Shown: positions 1 to 8,585, counted from the first letter of the stretch. The stretch: 64,000 nucleotides of DNA from Vibrio europaeus (GCF_001695575.1 NZ_LUAX01000001.1:1364001-1428000), one strand, 5' to 3'. Numbers and translations are program-made. Notes: a model not told the origin generated them from the sequence alone.

Positions 1-1
1 T

Positions 2-916
2 CGTATCTATAGTGGCAACAAGAAAAGCGCGGATTCTAAAGAAATCAAAACCCTAGCTAAAGAGCTAGAGCGAAAACTTGGCAAACGTGATGAGTGGGAC
101 TTCACGACTTTACGTCAGCTGTTTGATGCTTTTGCACTCGGACGAAAGCGCCGCCGCCGCTCTGAACCACATGAAAAAAACTGGCTACGTTTAGCGGGAT
201 TCTCGCTGCGTCCGGGGTTTGGAGATGCCACTGATTCTTGGCGTATCGAGCAGGTTTGGGGGCTCTATCAACAAGGAATTCAGTTTAAAAATCATCAAGG
301 TTGGACGGATTGGTGGGTATTCTGGCGTCGAATTGCCGGAGGTCTCAGCCAAGAGCAGCAAGAGACTATCCTCGCCGATATTGCTAAGTACCTTCACCCA
401 GGGGCGATGAAGAACCCTCAGTCAGCCAAAGCGGCGCAAGATATGGGGTATGAGTCTATGGTGAGACTTGCCGCTTCACTAGAGCACCTTGAAGTGGAAG
501 ATAAGGTGCTGCTCGCTTCTTGGTGCTTAAGTAAAGCCATCAACCATAACCAGTTCGAACAAGCACATTGGTGGGCATTAGGCAGACTCGCGTCACGTAC
601 TCCACTGTATGGCAGTCAGCACAGCGTGACCCCTCGTGAACAAGCAGAACAATGGCTGCCTAAGTTGCTGGAACAAAACTGGCAAAAAGAACCCATGATT
701 GCTTTTGCCGCGGTCATGATCTGTCGAAAAACAGGCGATCGTCTGTTTGATATTTCTGATGACTTTAGAAGCCAAGTTCTCGCTAAGCTAAAACAAAGCA
801 AGGTGCCCGAATCTTGGATGTGCTTGGTAGAAGAAGTGAAAGAGCTATCAGAAAGCGAATCTAAGCGCGTGTTTGGTGATGCTTTGCCAAGTGGTTTGAC
901 TCTAGTAAACCATTAG
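2..916 (+). CDS. Hsp70-family protein, C-terminal part (DUF3731)
   Basis: The reading frame is open from the first complete codon, so the gene starts left of the window; 304 residues are visible. The visible part matches my memory of the C-terminal DUF3731 region of large Hsp70-like proteins: a basic RKRRRR stretch, then a Trp-rich segment with WLRLAGFSLRPGFG, then WWVFWRRIAGG. The ATPase domain is outside the window. These proteins resemble DnaK in sequence; their clients are not established. The gene ends just before a hairpin terminator and the T3SS island. Its last 62 bases recur in diverged form at 37678-37738, beyond the island. The family call rests on recall of the motif. Confidence 0.75.
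   Translation, partial: RIYSGNKKSADSKEIKTLAKELERKLGKRDEWDFTTLRQLFDAFALGRKRRRRSEPHEKNWLRLAGFSLRPGFGDATDSWRIEQVWGLYQQGIQFKNHQGWTDWWVFWRRIAGGLSQEQQETILADIAKYLHPGAMKNPQSAKAAQDMGYESMVRLAASLEHLEVEDKVLLASWCLSKAINHNQFEQAHWWALGRLASRTPLYGSQHSVTPREQAEQWLPKLLEQNWQKEPMIAFAAVMICRKTGDRLFDISDDFRSQVLAKLKQSKVPESWMCLVEEVKELSESESKRVFGDALPSGLTLVNH
855..916 (+). repeat. Left copy of Hsp70-gene 3' end (island border repeat)
   Basis: The last 62 bases of the Hsp70-family gene, including its stop codon, align with 37678-37738: about 52 of 62 positions agree, with one single-base gap. Several differences are synonymous in the Hsp70 frame, so both copies still spell [11 protein letters not shown] before the stop. The pair brackets the T3SS genes and is probably the island border. 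Confidence 0.8.
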
Positions 917-952
917 TGGCTGAAGTGAATTTTTCAACCCTAAAACTAAAAA

Positions 953-971
953 GCCCTTCTCATCGAAGGGC
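953..971. terminator. Bidirectional hairpin terminator
   Basis: GCCCTTC and GAAGGGC form a perfect 7-bp stem around TCATC. Read on the minus strand the stem is followed by five T, which suits termination of the leftward cargo gene ending at 1006. Read rightwards the T-run is weaker. It lies between two convergent genes. Confidence 0.75.
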
Positions 972-1005
972 ATATTTTAGTGTAAACAAAGCACGTAGAC
1001 TTGGG

Positions 1006-2547
1006 TTAAGCCATCATCTCTTCCGTAATCCCCACTCTTAACAGCGCAGCTTTATCAAAAGCAGTCAGCTCAGAAATATCGCTAATCATTGGTGCATCAG
1101 CAAAGCGAGTATCAGTCGGCTCACCTAATATTTCCTTTAGGGCAGTAATAAGTCCTTCGATGACATTACCATAGCGCATCGCACTAGAGATCAGCACCGG
1201 ATTTTCCTGTGCACCATCAGAAACCGGCACTTTTTCAGCAACTAAGCCCATAATACCCCTAAGATTCTGACCAAAATCGCCTTCTAACTGAGCTAAAGCC
1301 TGCTTAAGATCGCTTTGCGACATACCATCAAAGCTTGATTTCATTAACTCTCTGTCAAACTTAGCATGAGCGTTGGCGTCAATAGCGTCTTCCGGCTTAT
1401 CCGCTGTTTTTGCGTGCCACTGAGAAGCTGACATGTCAATAAAGCCCTGAATACCTTGCATTACTGTTCCTGCATTTGACCGACTATGACTTAACGAGTC
1501 TACAATCGAGCCTAGTTCGCCAGTATATGATGCATCTTGGTTTGAAACTGTTGAAAGTGCTAGCTCCCGAATCATGGCTAAGTCGCCTTTATTAAGAACG
1601 CCCTGCTGTATCATACTAAAGGAGACTGTCCCGTCGGCGATCGCATCTTGCAGTGCATTAATCGATTCGCTAGACAGTGTTGGGGTTGTACTTGGTGCCA
1701 CTCTGGTAGCTAGGAAGCTAACTGCATCCAGTGTAGTTTTAACACTGTTATCTTTAGCAGAGCGACCGCCTCCAATCCCGAGATCGTTATCCGCTTCATA
1801 ACGAGATTCAACTGAATTCGCGGGCTTCTCTTCACTTGCCGAAGCAGTCTGTTGAGGCTGTAAATAATCAATCAGTTCACCTTTAAGCTTGCTGATTTGT
1901 ACGGAGAGTTGATTGATCTTGTCGCTAGCTGCTTGTAGTTCCTCAGATGAGGCCTCGTTCAAAAACGTTGAAGCATCTTTAGCCTCGCCACTACCTGTTG
2001 TCGCCCACTGCTGGAAAGGCTGACCACCCACCATATCGCTTAATATGTTGTTTGCTGCCGTTTTCTGGGTTTCAGTTCCGAACAGTTTGATGGTCTGAAG
2101 TGCTGTGACTGTTGAACGAAGGGCACCATTGTTTGTCGCAAGCTCTCTATGTTGCTGCTTCAGTGATTCTCCATCAAGGCTCGATAAAGTATCTACCTGA
2201 GTTAAACCGTTTAGAGACTCTTTTAGGGCGACTTTACCCATTTCTTCACGAGTTAGCTGCTGTGTTTGACCTGTCGGGGTCATACTTGAGACTGGCTTAT
2301 CTTTTGATGTAAACAACCCCTTAATTGCGTTTGCCGCACTGCTTAACCAGCTAACAACTTTGTCTTTTAGCGACGTTCTCGGACTACTCTCCGCTCTTTT
2401 TGCTAACTGCTGAGCATCTTTTGGTGTTGCGATTGAAGTGACTGGTTTATCACCAAGTACACCAGCCTGAGTTGACAGCTCTGTCTGATGATTTGAAACA
2501 CTGGCAATCTGTGTTGCGTTAGAGTGAGTTGCATTTAAATGAGTCAT
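1006..2547 (-). CDS. Putative T3SS-secreted effector, unrecognised 513-residue protein
   Basis: I do not recognise this family. The cargo call is inference from context: an ExsA-like box lies upstream at 2606-2630, and a small acidic chaperone-type protein is encoded divergently at 2766. The N-terminus (about 1-60) is rich in Ser, Thr, Asn and Gln, as in many type III secretion signals. An amphipathic segment (about 61-80, around VSWLSSAANAIKGLF) could contact membrane. Two similar 19-residue units flank it, at about 32-50 and 82-100, each of the form DKPV-S/T-S..TP...QQL. The rest, about 100-513, is polar and mostly helical by eye, with a GIGGGRS turn near 255. No signal peptide or clear catalytic motif is visible. 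Confidence 0.6.
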   Translation of the reverse strand: MTHLNATHSNATQIASVSNHQTELSTQAGVLGDKPVTSIATPKDAQQLAKRAESSPRTSLKDKVVSWLSSAANAIKGLFTSKDKPVSSMTPTGQTQQLTREEMGKVALKESLNGLTQVDTLSSLDGESLKQQHRELATNNGALRSTVTALQTIKLFGTETQKTAANNILSDMVGGQPFQQWATTGSGEAKDASTFLNEASSEELQAASDKINQLSVQISKLKGELIDYLQPQQTASASEEKPANSVESRYEADNDLGIGGGRSAKDNSVKTTLDAVSFLATRVAPSTTPTLSSESINALQDAIADGTVSFSMIQQGVLNKGDLAMIRELALSTVSNQDASYTGELGSIVDSLSHSRSNAGTVMQGIQGFIDMSASQWHAKTADKPEDAIDANAHAKFDRELMKSSFDGMSQSDLKQALAQLEGDFGQNLRGIMGLVAEKVPVSDGAQENPVLISSAMRYGNVIEGLITALKEILGEPTDTRFADAPMISDISELTAFDKAALLRVGITEEMMA

Positions 2548-2605
2548 ACTGCTTTTCTTTATTGTTTAACACGCTAAGCAGTTTAGGATCTTGCTGCAGG
2601 AGAAA

Positions 2606-2630
2606 ATATCAGGATCGGTCGGAAATATAT
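2606..2630 (-). promoter_or_regulatory. ExsA-like box for the 513-residue cargo gene
   Basis: On the minus strand the site reads ATATATTT, then CCGACCGATCCTGATAT. The core and the GAT and CTGATA parts match the other boxes in this window; the A-tract is interrupted by T. It lies about 60 bases upstream of the start codon at 2547 and back to back with the box at 2680. Confidence 0.6.
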
Positions 2631-2679
2631 AACTGACAAATAACAGTCAGCTATCTCATTCACTCTCACCAAACAATCT

Positions 2680-2704
2680 AAAAACTTCCTGCCGATACTG
2701 ATAG
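2680..2704 (+). promoter_or_regulatory. ExsA-like box for the left-edge chaperone
   Basis: An uninterrupted AAAAA at 2680-2684 is followed by CTT, the core CCTGCC, GAT, and ACTGATAG. The layout follows the Pseudomonas ExsA site as I recall it: A-tract, GnC core, TG about 18 bases after the tract. A TAGACG at 2711 could serve as the -10 element. Confidence 0.65.
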
Positions 2705-2765
2705 TTGAACTAGACGCTTTTTGTTGTACTGCCGTCAGATTTTCAGACCAACATAAGAGTAACGA

Positions 2766-3209
2766 ATGAGTCAACAATACACTCAGGCAATTGAAATACT
2801 ATGTCATGAGTTAAACCTAACACTTTCTGGTAACATTGATGCCGTTGTCAGCTTCAAGGTAGGAGAGCAGGAATGCCACATTACCGAACACCCTGCCGGA
2901 CGGTTACTTATGTTCAGCAATCTTGGTGAGTTAACCTCTGACAATGCGAAACCGCTGCTTGAGATTGGTATGTTCAGCCAAGAAGAGAAAAAGCCAGTCG
3001 TCGGCTTTGATAGCAACAGCAATAACGTGATCCTCTGGAACCATCAGTCTCTGATACAGGCTGACCGTCATAGCCTCTATCAGCAACTTGATCTTCTTAG
3101 CCAATATTACGATCAAGTGCAAAGTGACTTACAAAATACCAACAGTTTGTTGGTTGAACCAGAGGCCAACGAGAAGTCTAATTTTAGCCCTGCTGCATTT
3201 CGAGTATAA
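2766..3209 (+). CDS. Class I T3SS chaperone (CesT/SycE-like)
   Basis: This 147-residue acidic protein has the size and layout of class I secretion chaperones: an N-terminal helix (QAIEILCHELNL), a run of beta strands (VVSFKVGEQECHITE, GRLLMFSNLGEL), and a C-terminal helix. It ends in FRV, like the LRV ends of the two chaperones at 21500 and 36804. AAGAG before the ATG is the likely ribosome site. Transcribed divergently from the 513-residue protein, it is the natural candidate for its chaperone. A 25-base ExsA-like box and a downstream hairpin terminator make it a single-gene unit. Confidence 0.7.
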   Translation: MSQQYTQAIEILCHELNLTLSGNIDAVVSFKVGEQECHITEHPAGRLLMFSNLGELTSDNAKPLLEIGMFSQEEKKPVVGFDSNSNNVILWNHQSLIQADRHSLYQQLDLLSQYYDQVQSDLQNTNSLLVEPEANEKSNFSPAAFRV

Positions 3210-3243
3210 TTGTCATTCACTAACAAAGAACCATTACGAACCT

Positions 3244-3273
3244 AAGCAAAGTCACTCTGGCTTTGCTTTTTTT
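3244..3273 (+). terminator. Intrinsic terminator after the chaperone
   Basis: AAGCAAAG and CTTTGCTT form an 8-bp stem around a 9-base loop, followed by five further T. Confidence 0.8.
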
Positions 3274-3299
3274 GTGCTCATAACTAGTAAGAAAATTTA

Positions 3300-3324
3300 T
3301 AAAAAAGCGCCACAATGTAGCGCC
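3300..3324 (-). terminator. Intrinsic terminator after vopD
   Basis: On the minus strand GGCGCTAC and GTGGCGCT pair over 8 bp, with G-U pairs, around ATT, and six T follow. It ends the long leftward translocator operon, 22 bases after the vopD stop. Confidence 0.75.
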
Positions 3325-3346
3325 TTGAGGTTAGAACGATTTTAAA

Positions 3347-4687
3347 TTAAACCGTTGGAGCCGAAGCCCGCCATGCCTGGTTCTCGCTATCAGCAATAGA
3401 ACGGAACAAATCACGAAGCTCTTTAAGCAGTCCTTCTTGGAAGCTGACATTTTCGTCTGCTTTCTGTTTTTCTGCTTGAGCCTGAGTGGCCTGAACTTCG
3501 TCTTCCTTACTTCGTGCCTGAGACTCGGCCTGTGAATAATTGGCAATCGCGTTACCAAACTGACCCAGAGTCTGAACAAAAGCCGTCAGCGCTTGGTTAA
3601 TACCCGTCATACGATCAAACTTGTGGTTATTCTTCTGCAAGTATTGATTGCCTTCAGTCAGGTTCTTAGTGCCTTCCTCTTTAGCTTTCAGCAATTGAGT
3701 ACGCTTTTGCTCGGGAAGATCAGGTTTCTGCAGCAGTTCATCAACCTGGTTCATACCTTTCTGTTGGGCATTCACCTGCTGATTTGCTGACATCTCTTTG
3801 CCAATCTTCTTGCCGGACTGAAAAGCACCAAACGCGCCCGCAGCTACAGTTAACCCCGCCATAACACCAGCAACGATCGCCATACCAATCATCGCCCAAG
3901 CGGCGCTTCTTTGCTCATCAGCCTGATTTTTCTGGCTAGTCACTGTCGCATCAACAGCAATTTCACGCTGTTGTACCTGCTGTTGACGGCTAAGTTTGGA
4001 AAGCGTGTATAGCAGAACAATCAGAGCTAGACCATCAGCGATAGAGTTGGAGCTATCTTCTGCGTCGGCTACCTGTCCAGCATTATTGGTCATTTTTCCA
4101 ATCAGACTATTCAGCTCTTGCGTTAGCTTCCTGCCTTCTTCAGTACCGTTGAGCATTGTTTTAATAGACTCAACTGCCTGAGTTAAGCGTGGAAGCATAT
4201 CGTCTAGGTTGTTTAATTTATTTGCTTCCCCGGCAGCACTCTGAACAATCGCAGTCACGAGATCATCCATCAAAGGAGCCATCTGAGCCATCAGCTTTTC
4301 AGACACAGGATTACCCGCCAGCACTGTGTCAATACGGCCAAGAACAAAGTCTGCAACTGGCTTGATTTTTTCGAGCGAACTTATCAGCAACGAGCCTGAA
4401 AGCGTACCATTAGCCAGAGAACCAACCGAGTTGATATTACTCAATGCAGTAGACAATTCACCAACTAACTTTTCTGCAGCCATCGCCATCTGGCCATTTA
4501 CCTGGCCTGACGGAGCCGTCAACTGATAGCTTTTAAGGTCGTTTGCCCAGCTCTGAACCGTTGTTTTCAGTTCTGCCGCTTCCTGCTTTGTGATAGCCCG
4601 CGTTTCACCGGCTTCAGTCTTCAAGTTGTCAACCAGATCAAATATCTTTGTATAACCGGCAGTTATATTATTAACTTCATTTGCCAT
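3347..4687 (-). CDS. vopD: T3SS translocon minor pore protein, YopD/PopD family
   Basis: YopD-family proteins insert into the host membrane with the YopB-type partner and form the translocation pore. This 446-residue protein has a hydrophobic, Gly/Ala-rich segment at about 262-290 (MIGMAIVAGVMAGL), a shorter apolar stretch at about 218-231, and a C-terminal amphipathic helix. It is longer than Yersinia YopD, which is near 306. The fixed order lcrG-lcrV-lcrH-yopB-yopD supports the call better than sequence alone. GGGGGAA before the ATG is a strong ribosome site. It is the last gene of its operon. Confidence 0.85.
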   Translation of the reverse strand: MANEVNNITAGYTKIFDLVDNLKTEAGETRAITKQEAAELKTTVQSWANDLKSYQLTAPSGQVNGQMAMAAEKLVGELSTALSNINSVGSLANGTLSGSLLISSLEKIKPVADFVLGRIDTVLAGNPVSEKLMAQMAPLMDDLVTAIVQSAAGEANKLNNLDDMLPRLTQAVESIKTMLNGTEEGRKLTQELNSLIGKMTNNAGQVADAEDSSNSIADGLALIVLLYTLSKLSRQQQVQQREIAVDATVTSQKNQADEQRSAAWAMIGMAIVAGVMAGLTVAAGAFGAFQSGKKIGKEMSANQQVNAQQKGMNQVDELLQKPDLPEQKRTQLLKAKEEGTKNLTEGNQYLQKNNHKFDRMTGINQALTAFVQTLGQFGNAIANYSQAESQARSKEDEVQATQAQAEKQKADENVSFQEGLLKELRDLFRSIADSENQAWRASAPTV

Positions 4688-4699
4688 CGTAATTCCCCC

Positions 4700-5815
4700 T
4701 TAGACCGTTGCCGGACGGTTCAATACTGTCTGCATAGTTTCGCCTTTAGCCTGGATCATCTGCATAATCATCTCCATCAGCTCTTGGAAACCCTGCAGGA
4801 TGTTCTCAATCTCTTCTTTGAGTTTGTCTATTACAGACTGGTCGAGAGTCATTTCAGCCCGAATGTCAGCGAGATCCGCCTGAATGTTCGCAACTTTCGA
4901 TTGATTCACCCCGTTGGCGATGTCTGCAGCACTTGACCCAAGATTTGCTGCTGTATCGACGGTTTCTGCTACGGTACGAGTTACCTTGACAGCTGTGGAC
5001 AGCGTTTTAGCCGCTACATCCACCGCGCCTTTCAATGCGTTAACGATATTGCCTATCGCAACACCAGCACTTGCGATAGCAAGTGCTCCCTGTATAGCCA
5101 TCATGGCATAACCAAAAGCCTTTACATCGACACCTGCGGCTTCCATCGCTTTTTGAACTTCCGGCATTTGCGTCACCTGACTGATGACCCCCATCAGGCC
5201 TCCGGCAATCATCAGAGCGCCCGCAGCCGCACCAACACCTGTCGCGATCATGATGGCACCGACAATAATCGAGGCAATAGCACTGACCCAACCGAAGATT
5301 TTAGACGCAAGACCAGACTTCTTAGCTTCTTGCGCAGCTTCCTGAGACTCTTTGATCTTCTCTAGGTTTTCAGCCATTTCCTGCTCATGCTTAGCTTTAG
5401 CGACTTTCACTTCCTCAATTTTGAGTTTGTTCTGTGCGCTTTTCAGCTTGTCAGTCAACGCTGCCAGCTCAACTTCAAAATCATCGGCAGAACCTGAAAT
5501 GATCTTTACAGCAATTGCTGTCGTCTCCTGATCTGTTGCTCGCATGGTTCCAGATAAAGCGCTAACGGCTTGCTGAAGCGTTGCGATCTCAGCCAGAGTC
5601 AGCGGGGTACTTTTTTCTGTAACCTGTACCTGTGGAACATTCAGCTGAGGCAAAACCTTGTCAGAGTTTGACAGTTCTGCACCATTTTTCTGAACATTTC
5701 CTGCCGCAACATTAGTCTGTCCGGCGGTCTTCTGCTGGGTTTTATCCAGCTTCGTTTCATCAGGGCCCTGGGTATAACCTGTGCCCTGGGAGCGGTCAAT
5801 TAGCATAGAATTCAT
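4700..5815 (-). CDS. vopB: T3SS translocon major pore protein, YopB/PopB family
   Basis: This is the main hydrophobic translocator, which forms the host-membrane pore with vopD. The 371-residue protein has a polar N-terminus, a coiled coil at about 120-165, and two hydrophobic hairpin segments at about 174-212 (IFGWVSAIASIIVGAIM) and 233-260 (AFGYAMMAIQGALAIASAG), then a C-terminal coiled coil. This arrangement is typical of YopB/PopB. AAAGGAG lies about 10 bases before the ATG. It sits between its chaperone lcrH (3-base gap) and vopD (12-base gap). Confidence 0.88.
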   Translation of the reverse strand: MNSMLIDRSQGTGYTQGPDETKLDKTQQKTAGQTNVAAGNVQKNGAELSNSDKVLPQLNVPQVQVTEKSTPLTLAEIATLQQAVSALSGTMRATDQETTAIAVKIISGSADDFEVELAALTDKLKSAQNKLKIEEVKVAKAKHEQEMAENLEKIKESQEAAQEAKKSGLASKIFGWVSAIASIIVGAIMIATGVGAAAGALMIAGGLMGVISQVTQMPEVQKAMEAAGVDVKAFGYAMMAIQGALAIASAGVAIGNIVNALKGAVDVAAKTLSTAVKVTRTVAETVDTAANLGSSAADIANGVNQSKVANIQADLADIRAEMTLDQSVIDKLKEEIENILQGFQELMEMIMQMIQAKGETMQTVLNRPATV

Positions 5816-5818
5816 ATT

Positions 5819-6310
5819 CTAGTTACTCCTTTTATTTCTCACCGCTTCCAACATGATGCCTGCACGTTTATGCAAATCTGCATAGTCTGATTTCCCGGCA
5901 GACATCTCCTTTGCACTGTAAAATCCACTTTCCGCTTCGGTCAGTTGTTCAAGCTTTAAGTGACACTCGGCCGAATGGAAAGGCGGACGCGGATCATTAA
6001 TATCCACCAGTGCTGCATAACTGTAGGCGTCAATCGCCTCCAGATACTCACCCATTTCCTGACGAGCCGCTCCAAGACCTACAAAAAAACGCGCCTGATA
6101 GTGATCTAACATGCAGAGTAATTGGAAAACCTTCGCTGCCTGGTCAGTCTTACCGGATTGAAAGAAGTTGTAGCCCACTGCATAGATGTGCTCAATAGTG
6201 TCAGGAGACACGTCATGGAGCATCTTAATCGTGCCGCCCTCTTCCAGAAAAGAAAACAAGTCATTGGCCTCAAATTGAGATGCATCGTTAGTCGCGTGTT
6301 CTGTAGTCAT
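5819..6310 (-). CDS. vcrH: Class II translocator chaperone, LcrH/SycD/PcrH family (TPR)
   Basis: These chaperones hold YopB and YopD type translocators in the cytoplasm before secretion. The 163-residue protein has three TPR-like helical repeats, with typical signatures such as YNFFQSGKTDQAAKVFQLLC, FFVGLGAARQEMGEYLEAIDAYSYA and PPFHSAECHLKL. Its length is close to SycD (168). It lies directly upstream of vopB and downstream of lcrV, the conserved place in Ysc-type systems. Confidence 0.92.
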   Translation of the reverse strand: MTTEHATNDASQFEANDLFSFLEEGGTIKMLHDVSPDTIEHIYAVGYNFFQSGKTDQAAKVFQLLCMLDHYQARFFVGLGAARQEMGEYLEAIDAYSYAALVDINDPRPPFHSAECHLKLEQLTEAESGFYSAKEMSAGKSDYADLHKRAGIMLEAVRNKRSN

Positions 6311-6321
6311 GGTGTTTATCC

Positions 6322-8223
6322 TTAAATAGCTCGTAGGATTTGTTCTAAAATACTGTGATATTTCTGAACGAACTTATTCATCGCCTCAACAGTAGAGTTA
6401 TATTGAGAGCTGAGATCGTTCAGTGTGGTTGTTTTGATCTGGACTTCGTCGTTCAGCAATTTGGACTTATCGCTGATTGAACTTGAGAAATCGGTTAAGT
6501 AAGTGGGTTCATCTTCTTCATTCTGGTAGGTCTTGTTCTGAGCATCTACCCCCTCTTTTTTAAGAAAGTCCATATGACTTATCTCGCTAACCTGTTTATC
6601 AGGGGATATGCTTTTCAGATAAGCGTATTCATGTGACTTTTTAAATGCCTCTTCTGAACCGTAACCGAAGTCACTATGAGAAAATTTGTAGCTGGCAGGG
6701 TTGTATCCACCGTTATTACTCTGCTGAGTATGAATTTTCGACTGAACCTCACCAAAAACCTTCAGGCGAGCAGTGAGATCCTGTAGGTCATCTTTTACCT
6801 CATTACGCTTTTCAAGGCGGTTAACCCGGCGTTCGTTCAGTGCCAGTAGTACTTGTTCATCAAAGCGGTTCGCCAGACTGGCATCCGTAATTGACAGCAA
6901 ATCCCGTGAGCTCAAAGCGTGCTCAGCCAGGATTTTGTTATCGTCAAGCTCTTTCTGAGTAACATTGCCCAGCCGATCTGCTAGTTTTTTAAGGTTTCCT
7001 GTCAACGTCTCGTAACGCTGCTGAAGATTTTTCTGACCGGACATGTCCTGTCCGTTCTCGTATTCTTGAAACAGAACCTGAATGTCACTTGCCGCACTCG
7101 CCTTGATCCTCGAGATATCACCTGACGATATCTGAGATTTCTGTTTCTCATCAACGCCATTGAGAAGGTTCTGAATCTGAAGATCAGTTAACGGCCTTGC
7201 AATACCAGCAAAAAAGTCAGAAATGGAGATATCTCTGGTCGGGTTGTCTTTCAACAACGCAACCATACCCTCAATACTTTTGGTCAGTGTCACTGTCGTT
7301 GATAATTGTCCATTTGCCTGAGCATAGGCGTATATCCCCTCAACCTGCCCGTCAAGATTGGCAAAGAGTTTCGCCAGCTCAGTAGAAGACATACTACCAA
7401 TGCCACTCCAAATAAACTGGCCGGCTATCGCTTCTGCATCCTCTTTACTGATTAGCAGCGAACTTTGTAAAAGCTCCGTTACCTTGGTAGTAAACTGCTG
7501 CTCTGTCAGAAAAATATCACTAGAGACCAAATTTGCGAAAGGGAAACTACTCTGCCCCAGTTGTTCAAACATGGAGCGTAGGTACTGAGTTGCAACAACA
7601 GGCCTATCTGAGATTTGAAGCCGCTCTTTGATCCCTGCAAACAGCGTACTCATCTCACCTGTTTTATCTTTCAGGGTAGCGGCATCCAGACGCGCCATCT
7701 GCTCAGCCAAAGACAGAGTGTCCGGTCCTGCTACCATCTGAATCTGACGGATAAACTCCGTCGGCATACCCGGCCCGACACTCTGGTTTAACAGGTTGGT
7801 AAACCAACTTTCCAACTGAGTTGCTAGGGTAATATTCAGTTGTGTATTCAGCTCACTTTGCGCCACCGTGCCCTTCGCATCACCTTCGGTGGGAACTTTG
7901 GCTTTGAGGTTATCAATCCACTGAGTCAGAGCACCCTGAAGCGGCATATCAGAAATTGCCGCCTGTTTGTCAATCAGAGTCTCGATGGCTGTCGCGTACT
8001 GTTGTGCAATCTCATCTGCTGCCGCTAATCCATTAATAGGAGGCAGATCTTGCAGTTGAGTAAAAAATGGGGCGATTAGAGTATGCTGCTCTTCGGAGAG
8101 ATTCTTTTTAAGCTTTGCTTCCAGTTCAGCCTGAAAGGAAAGGGGAGCCTGAGGGTTGTCTACATCACCAGTGCCACTCGTAGCAACCGCGTTTAAGTCT
8201 GTTGTTGTTCGCATATCTGTCAT
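6322..8223 (-). CDS. vcrV: T3SS needle-tip protein, LcrV/PcrV family, enlarged
   Basis: The tip protein caps the needle and guides translocon assembly. Its place between lcrG and lcrH fixes its identity. At 633 residues it is about twice the length of Yersinia LcrV (326); V. parahaemolyticus VcrV is also large, near 600. A long helical middle (about 90-420) is probably the inserted part. The C-terminal end is a helix (LSSQYNSTVEAMNKFVQKY) like the last helix of LcrV. AAGG lies eight bases before the chosen ATG; a second ATG three codons on is possible. Confidence 0.85.
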   Translation of the reverse strand: MTDMRTTTDLNAVATSGTGDVDNPQAPLSFQAELEAKLKKNLSEEQHTLIAPFFTQLQDLPPINGLAAADEIAQQYATAIETLIDKQAAISDMPLQGALTQWIDNLKAKVPTEGDAKGTVAQSELNTQLNITLATQLESWFTNLLNQSVGPGMPTEFIRQIQMVAGPDTLSLAEQMARLDAATLKDKTGEMSTLFAGIKERLQISDRPVVATQYLRSMFEQLGQSSFPFANLVSSDIFLTEQQFTTKVTELLQSSLLISKEDAEAIAGQFIWSGIGSMSSTELAKLFANLDGQVEGIYAYAQANGQLSTTVTLTKSIEGMVALLKDNPTRDISISDFFAGIARPLTDLQIQNLLNGVDEKQKSQISSGDISRIKASAASDIQVLFQEYENGQDMSGQKNLQQRYETLTGNLKKLADRLGNVTQKELDDNKILAEHALSSRDLLSITDASLANRFDEQVLLALNERRVNRLEKRNEVKDDLQDLTARLKVFGEVQSKIHTQQSNNGGYNPASYKFSHSDFGYGSEEAFKKSHEYAYLKSISPDKQVSEISHMDFLKKEGVDAQNKTYQNEEDEPTYLTDFSSSISDKSKLLNDEVQIKTTTLNDLSSQYNSTVEAMNKFVQKYHSILEQILRAI

Positions 8224-8233
8224 ATCAAAAACC

Positions 8234-8539
8234 TTAAATCACCATTCCGCGCATCATGGTCGGACGTTTTCTTCTTTTGCCTTTTTCACCCAGTGCCTGA
8301 ACAGCATTCAACTGCTGACGCCTGCGCAGCACCTCTTCTACCAGTTCCTGCTCTGCATTTTTCATAGTTTGTGGAGAGGCATTGATCCCTCCCAGCAGGA
8401 TTTCACCGGCTACTGGCCCGACCCCAAGCCCTTCCAAAAGTTCGTTAAATACATCACTACGATCTCCAGCACTTTGGATCGCTAGTTCGGCTTGGTCTAT
8501 CGTGTCGGTAAAGGGTTGTTTCATCTTGTTTTCCATCAT
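8234..8539 (-). CDS. vcrG: T3SS regulator LcrG/PcrG family
   Basis: LcrG-type proteins bind LcrV in the cytoplasm and help block secretion before host contact. This 101-residue protein is close to family length (95 to 98). It has the helical hairpin IDQAELAIQSAGDRSDVFNE..LLEGLG, a helical EQELVEEVLRRRQQL segment, and a basic tail (GKRRKRP). It opens a sub-operon with its own ExsA-like box at 8561-8585 and lies 10 bases before lcrV. Confidence 0.85.
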   Translation of the reverse strand: MMENKMKQPFTDTIDQAELAIQSAGDRSDVFNELLEGLGVGPVAGEILLGGINASPQTMKNAEQELVEEVLRRRQQLNAVQALGEKGKRRKRPTMMRGMVI

Positions 8540-8560
8540 AAAGGCAGTAAAACTCGCGCG

Positions 8561-8585
8561 CTGTCAGTAACAGCCGAGACTTTTT
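8561..8585 (-). promoter_or_regulatory. ExsA-like box for lcrG-lcrV-lcrH-vopB-vopD
   Basis: On the minus strand: AAAAA, GTC, core TCGGCT, GTT, then ACTGACAG. It overlaps the last codon and stop of lcrR and lies about 22 bases upstream of the lcrG start. Pseudomonas also has an ExsA promoter before pcrG, so an internal promoter here agrees with the family layout. Confidence 0.7.
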
